A stretch of DNA of 64,000 bases from Nocardioides sediminis. GTDB lineage: Bacteria > Actinomycetota > Actinomycetes > Propionibacteriales > Nocardioidaceae. A program made the position numbers and the translations under genes. Within the stretch, counting starts at the first letter, position 1. Every line of letters starts with the position of its first letter. The stretch is from positions 310,001 to 374,000 of the forward strand of contig NZ_PZYZ01000001.1 in NCBI RefSeq assembly GCF_003047295.1. Reading direction: 5' to 3'. The notes beneath the pieces were generated by a model that searched no databases, was not told the DNA's origin, and saw only the letters and a list, made by a program, of their open reading frames with translations. Shown here piece by piece: positions 33,297-41,322 of this stretch.

Positions 33297-33599
33297 ATGA
33301 CAATCCGATTCCACAGGACCGCGCTCGTCGCCGGGGCCAAGCAGCAGGAAGCGGCGGGCTTCGCCGCCGAGGTGTCGCAGTACGTGACCGAGACGATGGG
33401 GCTCCCCACCACGTGGGGCCTCCAGGTCGGTGGCCCGTTGTCCACGGTGCACTGGTTCACCGACTTCGAGGACATGGCGGCGATGGAGGCCGGTCTGGTG
33501 AAGACCATCACCGACGCCGGGTACCTGAAGCTGCTGGCCAAGGCCGAGGACCTCTTCGTGGAGGGCCGGAGCGAGGACTCGATCGTCTACATGATGTAG
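33297..33599 (+). CDS. Small hypothetical protein (100 aa)
   Basis: ATG 33297 follows a good ribosome-binding site (GGGAGG). The protein starts MTIRFHRTALVAGAKQQEAAGF and later has WGLQVGGPLSTVHWFTDFEDM, with strand-helix alternation compatible with a dimeric alpha/beta-barrel (stress-response or quinol-oxygenase-like) small protein. There are no signal peptide or catalytic residues I can name. The 220 bp between the tRNA-like gene and this start hold no other gene. Confidence 0.65.
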   Translation: MTIRFHRTALVAGAKQQEAAGFAAEVSQYVTETMGLPTTWGLQVGGPLSTVHWFTDFEDMAAMEAGLVKTITDAGYLKLLAKAEDLFVEGRSEDSIVYMM

Positions 33600-34210
33600 G
33601 GCGGTCCAGCCTCGCTGTGGGAGTCATGCCGCGGGAGCCCGAGTCCCGCCGCGCTCGCCGAGGGCACCTCACCGACCAGCGGTGCGCCAGCCACAGTGCG
33701 CTGCCCCGGGAAGGTGGCTGACTCACCGCCCGCACGCGAGTCGTCGTACGCCGCGCCGGCCGGCGGTCGGTCAGCGACATTCGGGTGCCGTCGGAAGGTG
33801 GCTCACTCACCGCTCGGGCGGTGAGTCGGGCGGGACGTCGTCCATGGAGTGCCGCGAACCGTCGGGGGAGTACGCGCGCCCCGCCCGGGACGAACCGGGC
33901 CTCGACAGGGGACTTGACCGGCGGGAGCTCCGCGCGCGCCGAGGCGACCAGGTCGTCCTCCCAGAAGACGAGGTATGGCCGCCGCGTCGGGTCGAGCGGC
34001 CCGAGCAGGTGAAGTAGTCGTACGGCGCGAGGTCTCGCCCTCCCGGATGCCGTGCCCGCGGTTTCAGGCGCACAGCGAAGGCAGTTCGCGAGCCCGACGA
34101 CCGAGGCCACGCTCACCAGGGGACGACGAGCACCGAACTGCCTTCGCTGTGCTCACCGCCCGGGGACCGCCCCCGAGGACGCGCCGAGCGTCGCTGGCAG
34201 ACTGCGCCCC
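33600..34210. repeat. Repeat-rich intergenic region upstream of glmU
   Basis: No gene is supported in these 611 bp. A 21-bp direct repeat with core GGTGGCTSACTCACCGC occurs at 33709-33729 and 33793-33813, exactly 84 nt apart (twice 42, the period of the TGCGCA arrays). The second copy continues into a perfect hairpin, ACTCACCGC-TCGG-GCGGTGAGT (33805-33826). Further on, GCACAGCGAAGGCAGTTCG (34070-34088) and its exact reverse complement (34134-34152) flank 45 nt, ending 58 bp before glmU. A minus-strand frame around 33880-34040 is open but has no recognisable homology. Confidence 0.7.
34198..34210 (+). promoter_or_regulatory. Probable leaderless -10 (CAGACT) for glmU
   Basis: CAGACT (34198-34203) lies 7 nt before ATG 34211; it lacks the T1 of the consensus. 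Confidence 0.35.
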
Positions 34211-35707
34211 ATGGACAACCTCACCGTGATCGTGCTCGCCGCCGGCGGCGGCACCCGCATGAAGTCCAAGACGATGAAGGTCCTGCACCCCATCGGTGGA
34301 CGCAGCATGATCGGCCACGTCCTGCGCGCCGTGCAGGCCGTCGAGCCGCAGCGGGTCGTCGCCGTGGTGGGCCACCAGCGCGAGCAGGTGGGACCCCACA
34401 TCCAGGAGCTCGTGCCCGAGGCGGTGCTCGCGGTCCAGGAGACCCAGGACGGCACCGGGCACGCCGTCCGGATCGCCATGGAGGCCGCGGGGCCGACCAA
34501 GGGCACCGTGATCGTCGCGGCGGGTGACACGCCCCTGCTGCGCGGCGAGAGCCTCCGCGCCTTCGCCGAGGAGCACGAGGCGGCGCAGCGCGCGGTCAGC
34601 ATCCTCACCGGCATCGTCGACTACCCGTTCGGCTACGGCCGGATCGTGCGCAACGACGAGGGCGACGTCGAGGCGATCGTGGAGGAGAAGGACGCCAGCC
34701 CCGAGCAGCGCGAGATCGCGGAGATCAGCTCCGGCATCCTGGCCTTCGACGCCGAGTTCCTCGCCGACGCGCTGGGCCGCATCACCAACGACAACAACAA
34801 GGGCGAGTACTACCTCACCGACACCGTCCAGCTCGCCCGCGACGCCGGCCTCACCGTCGGCGCGCACCGGGTCGACGACGTCCGGCAGACCGAGGGGGCC
34901 AACGACCGCGCCCAGCTCGCCGAGCTCGGCCGCGAGCTCAACCGGCGCATCGTCACCCGGTGGATGCAGGACGGCGTCACCGTGATGGACCCGGCCACGA
35001 CGTGGATCGACGCCGACGTGCAGCTCGCGCCGGACGTCACGATCCTGCCCGGCACCCAGCTCCTCGGCGCCACCGTGGTGGCCGAGGACGCGGTCGTCGG
35101 GCCGGACACGACGCTGAAGGACTGCGAGGTCGGGGAGGGCGCCCGCGTCGTACGCACCCACGCCGAGCTCGCCGTCATCGGCGACCGGGCCAACGTCGGG
35201 CCGTTCTCCTACCTGCGACCCGGCTCACGCATCGGGGTCGCGGGCAAGGTGGGGGCCTTCGTGGAGACCAAGAACAGCACGATCGGCGACGGCGCCAAGG
35301 TGCCTCACCTGTCCTACGTCGGCGACGCGGAGATCGGCGAGGGGACCAACATCGGCGCCGGCACGATCTTCGCCAACTACGACGGCATCGCCAAGCACCG
35401 GACCGTCGTGGGCCGCAACGTCCGCACGGGCTCCAACAACACCTTCGTCGCCCCGGTCTCGGTCGGCGACGGTGCAGGCACCGCCGGTGGCACCGTCGTA
35501 CGACGCGACGTCCCGCCCGGCGCGCTGGCCGTCAGCAGCGGCCCGCAGCGCAACCTCGAGGGCTGGGTCCGCAAGCGGCGCCCCGGGACCGCCCAGGCGG
35601 AGGCCGCCGCGGCCGCGGAGGAGGCGTCGGTCACAGGCGCAGCCCCGGGTGAACGCGAGGTGGACCCTGGGGTTGGGCCAGACGGCCGGAGTGCGTCACA
35701 ATCCTGA
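34211..35707 (+). CDS. glmU: Bifunctional GlcNAc-1-phosphate uridyltransferase / glucosamine-1-phosphate acetyltransferase
   Basis: This encodes 498 aa and makes UDP-GlcNAc for peptidoglycan and other glycans. The N-terminal nucleotidyltransferase has VIVLAAGGGTRMKSKTMKVLH (the G-G-x-G-T-x-M-x-S loop), QDGTGHAV and AAGDTPLL. The C-terminal half is a left-handed beta-helix with hexapeptide repeats and the acetyltransferase segment VETKNSTIGDGAKVPHLSYVGD. The last ~40 residues (Ala/Glu-rich) are a tail common in actinobacteria. ATG 34211 is chosen; the frame is open to 34052 but that would cross the upstream inverted repeat. prs follows in the usual order. Confidence 0.97.
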   Translation: MDNLTVIVLAAGGGTRMKSKTMKVLHPIGGRSMIGHVLRAVQAVEPQRVVAVVGHQREQVGPHIQELVPEAVLAVQETQDGTGHAVRIAMEAAGPTKGTVIVAAGDTPLLRGESLRAFAEEHEAAQRAVSILTGIVDYPFGYGRIVRNDEGDVEAIVEEKDASPEQREIAEISSGILAFDAEFLADALGRITNDNNKGEYYLTDTVQLARDAGLTVGAHRVDDVRQTEGANDRAQLAELGRELNRRIVTRWMQDGVTVMDPATTWIDADVQLAPDVTILPGTQLLGATVVAEDAVVGPDTTLKDCEVGEGARVVRTHAELAVIGDRANVGPFSYLRPGSRIGVAGKVGAFVETKNSTIGDGAKVPHLSYVGDAEIGEGTNIGAGTIFANYDGIAKHRTVVGRNVRTGSNNTFVAPVSVGDGAGTAGGTVVRRDVPPGALAVSSGPQRNLEGWVRKRRPGTAQAEAAAAAEEASVTGAAPGEREVDPGVGPDGRSASQS

Positions 35708-35745
35708 CGTCGACACTCCATCCCCCGAACGAGGAGTCGCAGCCG

Positions 35746-36726
35746 GTGACCGGACTGAAGAAGACGACCGAGAAGAACCTGATGGTCTTCAGCGGTCGGG
35801 CCCACCCGACGCTGGCCGTCGAGGTGGCTGACCTCCTCGACACGGCGCTGGTGCCGCAGTCGGCGTACGAGTTCGCCAACGGCGAGCTCTACGTGCGCTA
35901 CGAGGAGTCGGTCCGTGGGTGCGACGCCTTTGTGATCCAGAGCCACACCGCTCCGATCAACGAGTGGATCATGGAGCACCTGATCATGGTCGACGCCCTC
36001 AAGCGGGCCTCGGCCAAGCGGATCACCGTGGTGATGCCGTTCTACGGCTACGGCCGCCAGGACAAGAAGCACCGCGGTCGTGAGCCCATCTCCGCCCGGC
36101 TGGTCGCCGACCTCTTCAAGACCGCCGGCGCCGACCGCCTGATCACCGTCGACCTGCACGCCGACCAGATCCAGGGCTTCTTCGACGGACCCGTCGACCA
36201 CCTGATGGCGCTCCCGATCCTCACCGACTACGTCAACGAGAAGTACGGCGACCAGCCGCTCGCCGTCGTCTCGCCCGACGCCGGCCGGATCAAGGTCGCC
36301 GAGCGCTGGTCGGCCCGGCTCGGCGGCGTTCCCCTGGCGTTCATCCACAAGACCCGACGCACCGACGTGGCCAACGAGGTCGTCGCCAACCGCGTGGTCG
36401 GTGACGTCAAGGGGAAGATCTGCATCCTGACCGACGACATGATCGACACCGGCGGCACGATCGTGAAGGCCGCCGAGGCGTGCATCGACGAGGGCGCCGC
36501 GGGCGTCATCATCGCCGCGACCCACGCGATCCTCTCCGATCCGGCCGTCGACCGGCTCAAGAACTCGTCCGCCACCGAGGTCGTGGTGACCAACACGCTT
36601 CCGGTCGCCGCGGACAAGCAGTTCGACAAGCTGACGACCCTCTCGATCGCGCCGCTCATCTCGCGGGCGATCAAGGAGGTCTTCGAGGACGGTTCCGTCA
36701 CCTCCATGTTCGACGGGCACGCGTAG
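35746..36726 (+). CDS. prs: Ribose-phosphate pyrophosphokinase
   Basis: This encodes 326 aa and makes PRPP from ribose 5-phosphate and ATP. Key motifs are FANGELYVRYEESVRG, the ATP-loop region MPFYGYGRQDKKHRGREPIS, the metal-binding VDLHADQIQGFF, the VVSPDAGRIKVAERW region and the PRPP loop ILTDDMIDTGGTI. It begins at GTG 35746 with GAGGAG ~10 nt upstream and follows glmU by 38 nt, so both are probably one operon. Confidence 0.97.
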   Translation: MTGLKKTTEKNLMVFSGRAHPTLAVEVADLLDTALVPQSAYEFANGELYVRYEESVRGCDAFVIQSHTAPINEWIMEHLIMVDALKRASAKRITVVMPFYGYGRQDKKHRGREPISARLVADLFKTAGADRLITVDLHADQIQGFFDGPVDHLMALPILTDYVNEKYGDQPLAVVSPDAGRIKVAERWSARLGGVPLAFIHKTRRTDVANEVVANRVVGDVKGKICILTDDMIDTGGTIVKAAEACIDEGAAGVIIAATHAILSDPAVDRLKNSSATEVVVTNTLPVAADKQFDKLTTLSIAPLISRAIKEVFEDGSVTSMFDGHA

Positions 36727-36758
36727 GACGGTCGCGAGGCACGAGCGAGCGTCCGTGA

Positions 36759-36825
36759 CGCGGGCGGTTGAGCACGGCCCGCCGCTGAGCCTGCGAAGCG
36801 GCGACGGTCGGTGTCGAAACCCGCG
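36759..36825. repeat. Palindromic GGTTGAG...CGAAACC-type intergenic repeat
   Basis: CGCGGG (36759-36764) and CCCGCG (36820-36825) close the element; GGTTGAG follows the first and TCGAAACC precedes the second, with an inner stem GCCGCT/AGCGGC. Repeats of this type, with GGTTGAG and CGAAACC ends, are scattered in many actinobacterial genomes. It lies between prs and the ABC operon. Confidence 0.6.
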
Positions 36826-36856
36826 TGGCATCACTGTCAGGGCGGCTTGACGGGCG

Positions 36857-36869
36857 TAGCCTCGCGCGA
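36857..36869 (+). promoter_or_regulatory. Leaderless -10 TAGCCT for the second ABC operon
   Basis: TAGCCT (36857-36862) lies 7 nt before GTG 36870, choosing this start over ATG 36825, which is inside the palindromic repeat. Confidence 0.5.
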
Positions 36870-37850
36870 GTGCCGCTGACCGAGACCCCCGCCGTCGAGG
36901 CGCGCGACCTCCGCCGTACGTTCCGGACCAGGCAGGGAGCCCTGCGGCCGACGCGCAGGACCGTCGAGGCGGTCAGGGGCGTCAGCTTCGAGATCGCGCC
37001 GGGCGAGCTGTTCGGCTTGCTCGGGCCCAACGGCGCCGGCAAGACCACCACGATCAAGATGCTGATCACGTTGCTGATCCCGACCTCGGGCAGCGCGTCG
37101 GTGCTGGGCCGGGACGTCGTGGGCGACGTCCGCGAGGTCCGCCGCCGCATCGGCTACGTCTTCGGCGGCGACCGGGGTCTCTACGAACGACTCTCTGGCC
37201 TGGACAACCTGCGCTACTTCTCCGAGCTGTACGGCGTCCCGCCGCGCGAGCAGAAGGAACGGATCGGCTCGCTGCTCGAGCTCGTCGGGCTCACCGGCCG
37301 GGAGGGGGAGCGGGTCGAGGGCTACTCCCGCGGCATGCGGCAGCGGCTGCACATCGCCCGCGGGCTGCTGCACGACCCGGACGTGTTCTTCCTCGACGAG
37401 CCCTCGATCGGCATCGACCCCGTCGGCGCCCGCGAGCTGCGCGCGACCATCGCGGGGCTGCGCGAGCAGGGCAAGACGGTGCTCCTCACCACGCACTACA
37501 TGTTCGAGGCCGACGAGCTGTGCGACCGGATCGCGGTGATCCGCTCGGGCGAGATCGTCGCCGAGGGCACCCCGACGCAGCTCAAGCAGCTGGTCAGTGC
37601 CGGGCGGGTCCTCGAGGTCGAGACGTACGGCGTCTCCGACGACGCCGTCGAGGTGGCTCGCGGCACCGGCGGCGTCCGCAGCGTGGTGGTCGAGGACCGC
37701 GGGCAGCTGCAGGTCCTCGTGGTCTCCTGCGAGCCCGGTGCGGAGGTCACCCAGCACGTGCTGGCCGGCCTCGACGGCACGCGCGTCGGTCGCGTGAGCC
37801 ACCGGGACCCGACGCTGGAGGACGCCTACGTCGAGCTGGTGACGAGGTGA
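36870..37850 (+). CDS. ABC-2 exporter ATP-binding protein
   Basis: This encodes 326 aa. Walker A is LLGPNGAGKTTTI, the signature is YSRGMRQRLHIA, Walker B is VFFLDEPSIGID, and the H-loop is TTHYM. The VRRRIGYVFGGDRGLYERLSG Q-loop region and the ~90-residue C-terminal domain fit DrrA-like exporters (drug or lipid-linked glycan). The stop overlaps the next gene's GTG (GTGA). Two permeases follow, giving a DrrA-DrrB-DrrC-like arrangement; the substrate is unknown. Confidence 0.92.
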   Translation: MPLTETPAVEARDLRRTFRTRQGALRPTRRTVEAVRGVSFEIAPGELFGLLGPNGAGKTTTIKMLITLLIPTSGSASVLGRDVVGDVREVRRRIGYVFGGDRGLYERLSGLDNLRYFSELYGVPPREQKERIGSLLELVGLTGREGERVEGYSRGMRQRLHIARGLLHDPDVFFLDEPSIGIDPVGARELRATIAGLREQGKTVLLTTHYMFEADELCDRIAVIRSGEIVAEGTPTQLKQLVSAGRVLEVETYGVSDDAVEVARGTGGVRSVVVEDRGQLQVLVVSCEPGAEVTQHVLAGLDGTRVGRVSHRDPTLEDAYVELVTR

Positions 37851-38617
37851 GCCTCGTGCGTCAGCAGGTCGTCTGCTTCTGGCTCCAGCTCAAGATCCTG
37901 CTGTTCTCGCCGTTCGAGGGCTTCCTGGCCGTCGTCTTCCCGCTGATGTTCGCCACCGCGGCGCTGCTCGTCTACCAGGTCAACGGCGACCCGGCCGCAA
38001 TGCTGTACGCCGGCATCGGTGCCGCCGCCATGGGCATCTGGACCTCGCAGACGGTGAGTGCCACGACCCTCGTCCAGCGCGAGCGCCGCGCCGGCACCCT
38101 CGAGCTCGTCGTCGCCGCGCCGACCCCGTTCTCCCTGGTGCTCCTGCCGATCACCTTCGCGATGGCCGCCATCGGCCTCTACAGCGTTGTTGCCACCATC
38201 CTGTGGGACTGGTGGCTCTTCGACATCGCCCTCCAGGTGGAGAACTGGCCGCTCTTCGTGCTCAGCATCCTGATGGCCGCGGTGACGATCGCGCTGTTCG
38301 GGTTCCTGCTCTCGGTCTCCGCCGTGCGCTACCGCACCTCGTGGGCCCTCGGCGCGGCGCTGGAGTACCCCGGCTGGCTGCTGTGCGGCTTCGTCGTGCC
38401 GCTCGACCTGCTGCCGGCCGTCCTCCGCCCGGTCTCGTGGTTGCTGGCCCCCACCTGGGCGGTCGAGGGGATGCGGGCCGCGGCGGCGGGCGAGAGCCCC
38501 TGGGGCGATCTCGCCATCTGCGCGGCCGTCGGCCTGGCGTACGCCGCCCTGGCTGCCTGGCTCGGCGTACGCCTCATCACCTCGGCCCGCCGCGACGCGA
38601 CGCTGGCCCTGACGTGA
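37847..38617 (+). CDS. ABC-2 exporter permease
   Basis: This encodes 256 aa from GTG 37847 (GTGA overlap). Six hydrophobic segments are visible, for example FLAVVFPLMFATAALLVY and ILMAAVTIALFGFLLSVSAV. The segment TTLVQRERRAGTLELVVAAPTPF is the ABC-2 permease signature before the second helix. Its partner permease follows 9 nt downstream. Confidence 0.88.
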   Translation: MSLVRQQVVCFWLQLKILLFSPFEGFLAVVFPLMFATAALLVYQVNGDPAAMLYAGIGAAAMGIWTSQTVSATTLVQRERRAGTLELVVAAPTPFSLVLLPITFAMAAIGLYSVVATILWDWWLFDIALQVENWPLFVLSILMAAVTIALFGFLLSVSAVRYRTSWALGAALEYPGWLLCGFVVPLDLLPAVLRPVSWLLAPTWAVEGMRAAAAGESPWGDLAICAAVGLAYAALAAWLGVRLITSARRDATLALT

Positions 38618-38626
38618 GGGACTGAC

Positions 38627-39412
38627 GTGACGAGCGCACGCATCTTCTTCATCGGCGGCCTGATGAGCTACCGGGCGCTGTTCGGCTGGATGAACCCCTG
38701 GATCTTCGTCCCGTCGCTGCTGGTGTCACCGGTCTGCCAGATCCTGCTGTTCGCCTACATCGGGCGCAGCGCGGGCGTGGGCGACGACGAGTTCTACGTC
38801 ATCGGCAACGCGCTGAACTACGCCGCCATCCCGTGCATGTTCGCGATGACCTTCACCATCGGCGGCGAGCGGTTCGCGCAGACGCTGGGGCTGGTGCTGG
38901 CGACGCCCGCACGACGGATCCCGCTGTTCCTGGGCCGCTCGATGCCGGTGATCGCCAACGGCTGGTTCGTGGCGATGTTCGGGGTCGTGGTCGGCTCGAT
39001 GCTCCTCGACACCGACATCCCGGGCAGCGCGTGGCCGCTGATCGCGCTGGTGGTGGCGGTGGGCTCGCTGGCCTCCACCGGGCTCGGGTTGGTGATGGGG
39101 GCGATCAACCTCGTCTACCGGGACGGGGCCACGCTGGGCAACGTCCTCTTCCTCGTGCTGCTCATCTTCACCGGGACCAACGTGGCGCTGGACGACCTGC
39201 CCGGGTGGATGGCCGCCGTCGGCCGGTGGCTGCCGCTGACCCACGCCATCGAGGCGAGCCGGATGCTGGCCGACGGCGCGGCCTGGGGTGCGGTGTCGGG
39301 CCTCGTCGGCACCGAGCTGCTCATCGGCGTCGGCTACCTCGCCGTGGGCCTCTCGGCGATCCGGGTCTTCGAGTGGCTGAGTCGCACGGGCGCGACCCTG
39401 GACCGCATCTGA
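38627..39412 (+). CDS. ABC-2 exporter permease
   Basis: This encodes 261 aa from GTG 38627. Six membrane segments are visible, with MFAMTFTIGGERFAQTLGLV and LATPARRIPLFLGRS at the ABC-2 signature position and YRDGATLGNVLFLVLLIFTG in the fourth segment. It is probably a heterodimer partner of the preceding permease. Confidence 0.88.
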   Translation: MTSARIFFIGGLMSYRALFGWMNPWIFVPSLLVSPVCQILLFAYIGRSAGVGDDEFYVIGNALNYAAIPCMFAMTFTIGGERFAQTLGLVLATPARRIPLFLGRSMPVIANGWFVAMFGVVVGSMLLDTDIPGSAWPLIALVVAVGSLASTGLGLVMGAINLVYRDGATLGNVLFLVLLIFTGTNVALDDLPGWMAAVGRWLPLTHAIEASRMLADGAAWGAVSGLVGTELLIGVGYLAVGLSAIRVFEWLSRTGATLDRI

Positions 39413-39604
39413 CCGCTCGATTCGACCTACGACGCACGTCGGTCGTAGGCTTGGGAAGTTGCCTCGGCGAGGGAGCTCGACTCCGTGATCGACAGGGCAG
39501 ATGCAGCACCGGGCTCGCGCCCGAACGCGCCGCGTCTCCTGTCGGGAGCGCGGCGTTCGTCGTCTCCGGGGCCCTGAGACTTCACCACGCACCGAGGAGA
39601 GAGC
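39413..39604 (+). promoter_or_regulatory. Intergenic region with rplY promoter and two hairpins
   Basis: CCTACGAC-N8-GTCGTAGG (39426-39449) is a perfect 8-bp inverted repeat; its right arm runs into TAGGCT (39446-39451), a -10-like box, with TTCGAC 19 bp upstream. A second hairpin, with CGAACGC-GC-CGCG (39522-39534) and CGCGGCGTTCG (39549-39559), lies in the resulting leader ~45 nt before rplY. The first may be an operator or a terminator of the ABC operon; the second could regulate L25. Confidence 0.4.
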
Positions 39605-40294
39605 ATGTCTGCCGAGAAGATCACTGCCGAGACCCGCACCGAGTTCGGCAAGGGCGCGGCCCGCCGCATCCGCCGCGAGCACAAGATCCCCGCCGTCATC
39701 TACGGCCACGGCAACGAGCCGGTCCACGTGACCCTGCCGGGCCACGACACGATGATGGCCCTCAAGCACGGCGGCGCCAACGCGCTGCTCGAGCTCGACA
39801 TCGACGGCACCGAGCAGCTCGCGCTGACCAAGGACGTGCAGGTCGACCCGATCCGCCGCGTCATCGAGCACGTCGACTTCGTCGCGGTCAAGCGCGGCGA
39901 GAAGGTCACCGTCGACGTCCCGATCCACGTCGTGGGCGACGCCGCCGCCGAGACGCTGGTCGTCACCGAGAACGCCGTGGTCTCCGTCGAGGCCGAGGCC
40001 ACCCACATCCCCGAGTGGTTCGAGGTGTCGGTCGAGGGCGCCGAGATCGGCACCCAGATCCACGCCAAGGACCTCACCCTGCCCTCGGGCACCACGCTGC
40101 TCGCCGACGAGGAGCTCCTCATCGTCAACGTGACCCAGCAGATCTCCGCCGAGGCCCTCGAGGCCGAGCTGGAGGAGGCCGAGGCCGAGGCCGGCATCGA
40201 GCACGAGCCGTCCGGCGAGGAGGCCGCCGAGGCCGAGGCCGCGGAGGGCGCTGCCGAGTCCGGCGAGACGGAGGGATCCTCGGACTCCGAGTGA
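39605..40294 (+). CDS. rplY: 50S ribosomal protein L25 / general stress protein Ctc
   Basis: This encodes 229 aa. The L25 domain comes first (TRTEFGKGAARRIRREHKIPAVIYGHG), followed by the long-form TL5/CTC beta domain (VDVPIHVVGDAA, LPSGTTLLADEELLIVNV). The C-terminus is an acidic Glu/Ala tail of ~45 residues. It binds 5S rRNA on the ribosome. ATG 39605 has GGAGAGA upstream. pth follows 120 bp downstream, the usual actinobacterial order. Confidence 0.96.
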   Translation: MSAEKITAETRTEFGKGAARRIRREHKIPAVIYGHGNEPVHVTLPGHDTMMALKHGGANALLELDIDGTEQLALTKDVQVDPIRRVIEHVDFVAVKRGEKVTVDVPIHVVGDAAAETLVVTENAVVSVEAEATHIPEWFEVSVEGAEIGTQIHAKDLTLPSGTTLLADEELLIVNVTQQISAEALEAELEEAEAEAGIEHEPSGEEAAEAEAAEGAAESGETEGSSDSE

Positions 40295-40323
40295 CCCCAC
40301 GGCACGCCTCCTGAGCGACGTGC

Positions 40324-40354
40324 GACGCCGCACCGGGCTCCCCGGTGCGGCGTC
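40324..40354 (+). terminator. rplY terminator hairpin
   Basis: GACGCCGCACCGGG (40324-40337) and CCCGGTGCGGCGTC (40341-40354) form a perfect 14-bp stem with a CTC loop, 30 nt after the rplY stop. CCATTTC follows, giving only a short T-run. Confidence 0.75.
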
Positions 40355-40413
40355 CGCCATTTCTCGGGGTGGTGCCGACCGCTGGCCGGAGGTACGGCTG
40401 CGAGGATGAGCCC

Positions 40414-41004
40414 ATGAGCGACGACGTCTGGCTGGTGGTCGGCCTCGGCAACCCCGGTCCGTCGTACGCCGGGCACCGCCACAACGTCGGCTACCTCGTC
40501 ACCGACGAGCTCGCCGACCGGATGGGGTCGCCGTTCAGGTCCCACAAGTCCGGGCGCGCCGACGTCGTCGAGGGCCGCGTCACGCCGCCCGGCACCCCCG
40601 GCCCCCGCGTGGTCCTGGCCAGGCCCCGCTGCTACATGAACGAGACCGGCGGCCCGGTCAAGGCGCTGGCGACCTTCTACAAGGTTCCGCCCGAGCGCAT
40701 CGTCGCGATCCACGACGAGCTCGACATCGGGTTCGGCACGCTGCGCACCAAGCTGGGCGGCGGGGACAACGGCCACAACGGACTGCGCTCGATGCGCTCG
40801 AGCCTGGGCACCGGGGACTTCTACCGCGTGCGCTGCGGGATCGGCCGGCCACCGGGACGCCAGGACGTGGCCGACTTCGTGCTCTCCGACTACTCCGCCG
40901 CCGAGCGCAAGGACCTGCCGTTCCAGGTCATGGACGCCGCCGACGCCGTCGAGTCGCTGGTGACCGTCGGCCTCGAGAAGACGCAGCAGCGCTTCAACTC
41001 CTGA
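40414..41004 (+). CDS. pth: Peptidyl-tRNA hydrolase
   Basis: This encodes 196 aa and releases peptides from tRNA. The N-terminus [21 protein letters not shown] contains the catalytic His; [41 protein letters not shown] and [15 protein letters not shown] are all family blocks. ATG 40414 is supported by GAGGAT (40402-40407) 6 nt upstream; an in-frame start at 40345 lies within the terminator. Confidence 0.97.
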   Translation: MSDDVWLVVGLGNPGPSYAGHRHNVGYLVTDELADRMGSPFRSHKSGRADVVEGRVTPPGTPGPRVVLARPRCYMNETGGPVKALATFYKVPPERIVAIHDELDIGFGTLRTKLGGGDNGHNGLRSMRSSLGTGDFYRVRCGIGRPPGRQDVADFVLSDYSAAERKDLPFQVMDAADAVESLVTVGLEKTQQRFNS

Positions 41005-41322
41005 ACCCCTGCCCGAGCGCGGCACCGGCGTCTCTCCGCCTGGTCCAGCACGGGTCCGGCCCTCCCCCGGATGGGGTATCCACCGCACGGCTGAGGCCGA
41101 CATGGGGTCGGAGGGGCGCCGACAGGTCGGCGCAGGAAGCGCGCCAGTACGCCGTCCCAGCGGTGCAGCAGCCCGACCCCCACCGAGTGGACTAGTCGAA
41201 GCCGTACCCCGTCTGGGGCATTCTCCCTTTACCGAGACCTGTGGCATGCCCGCCGGTGCCTACCGTCCTCGACAAGCGGCCCCGTGGGGACAGAGGGCCG
41301 ACCCGAGAAGGGCACCGAGGGC
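41005..41322. other. Intergenic region between pth and the surface-protein locus
   Basis: No gene is supported. GCGCCGA-CAGG-TCGGCGC (41116-41133) is a candidate terminator for pth. CCCC-GTCT-GGGG followed by an AT-richer patch lies near 41203-41231. TACCGT (41261-41266) is a likely -10 box giving a ~50-nt leader for the gene at 41323. Confidence 0.4.

Noticed and set aside
33508..34116. Minus-strand 202-aa ORF upstream of glmU
   Set aside because: It runs through direct and inverted repeats and into the 33297 gene; no recognisable homology or start signal.
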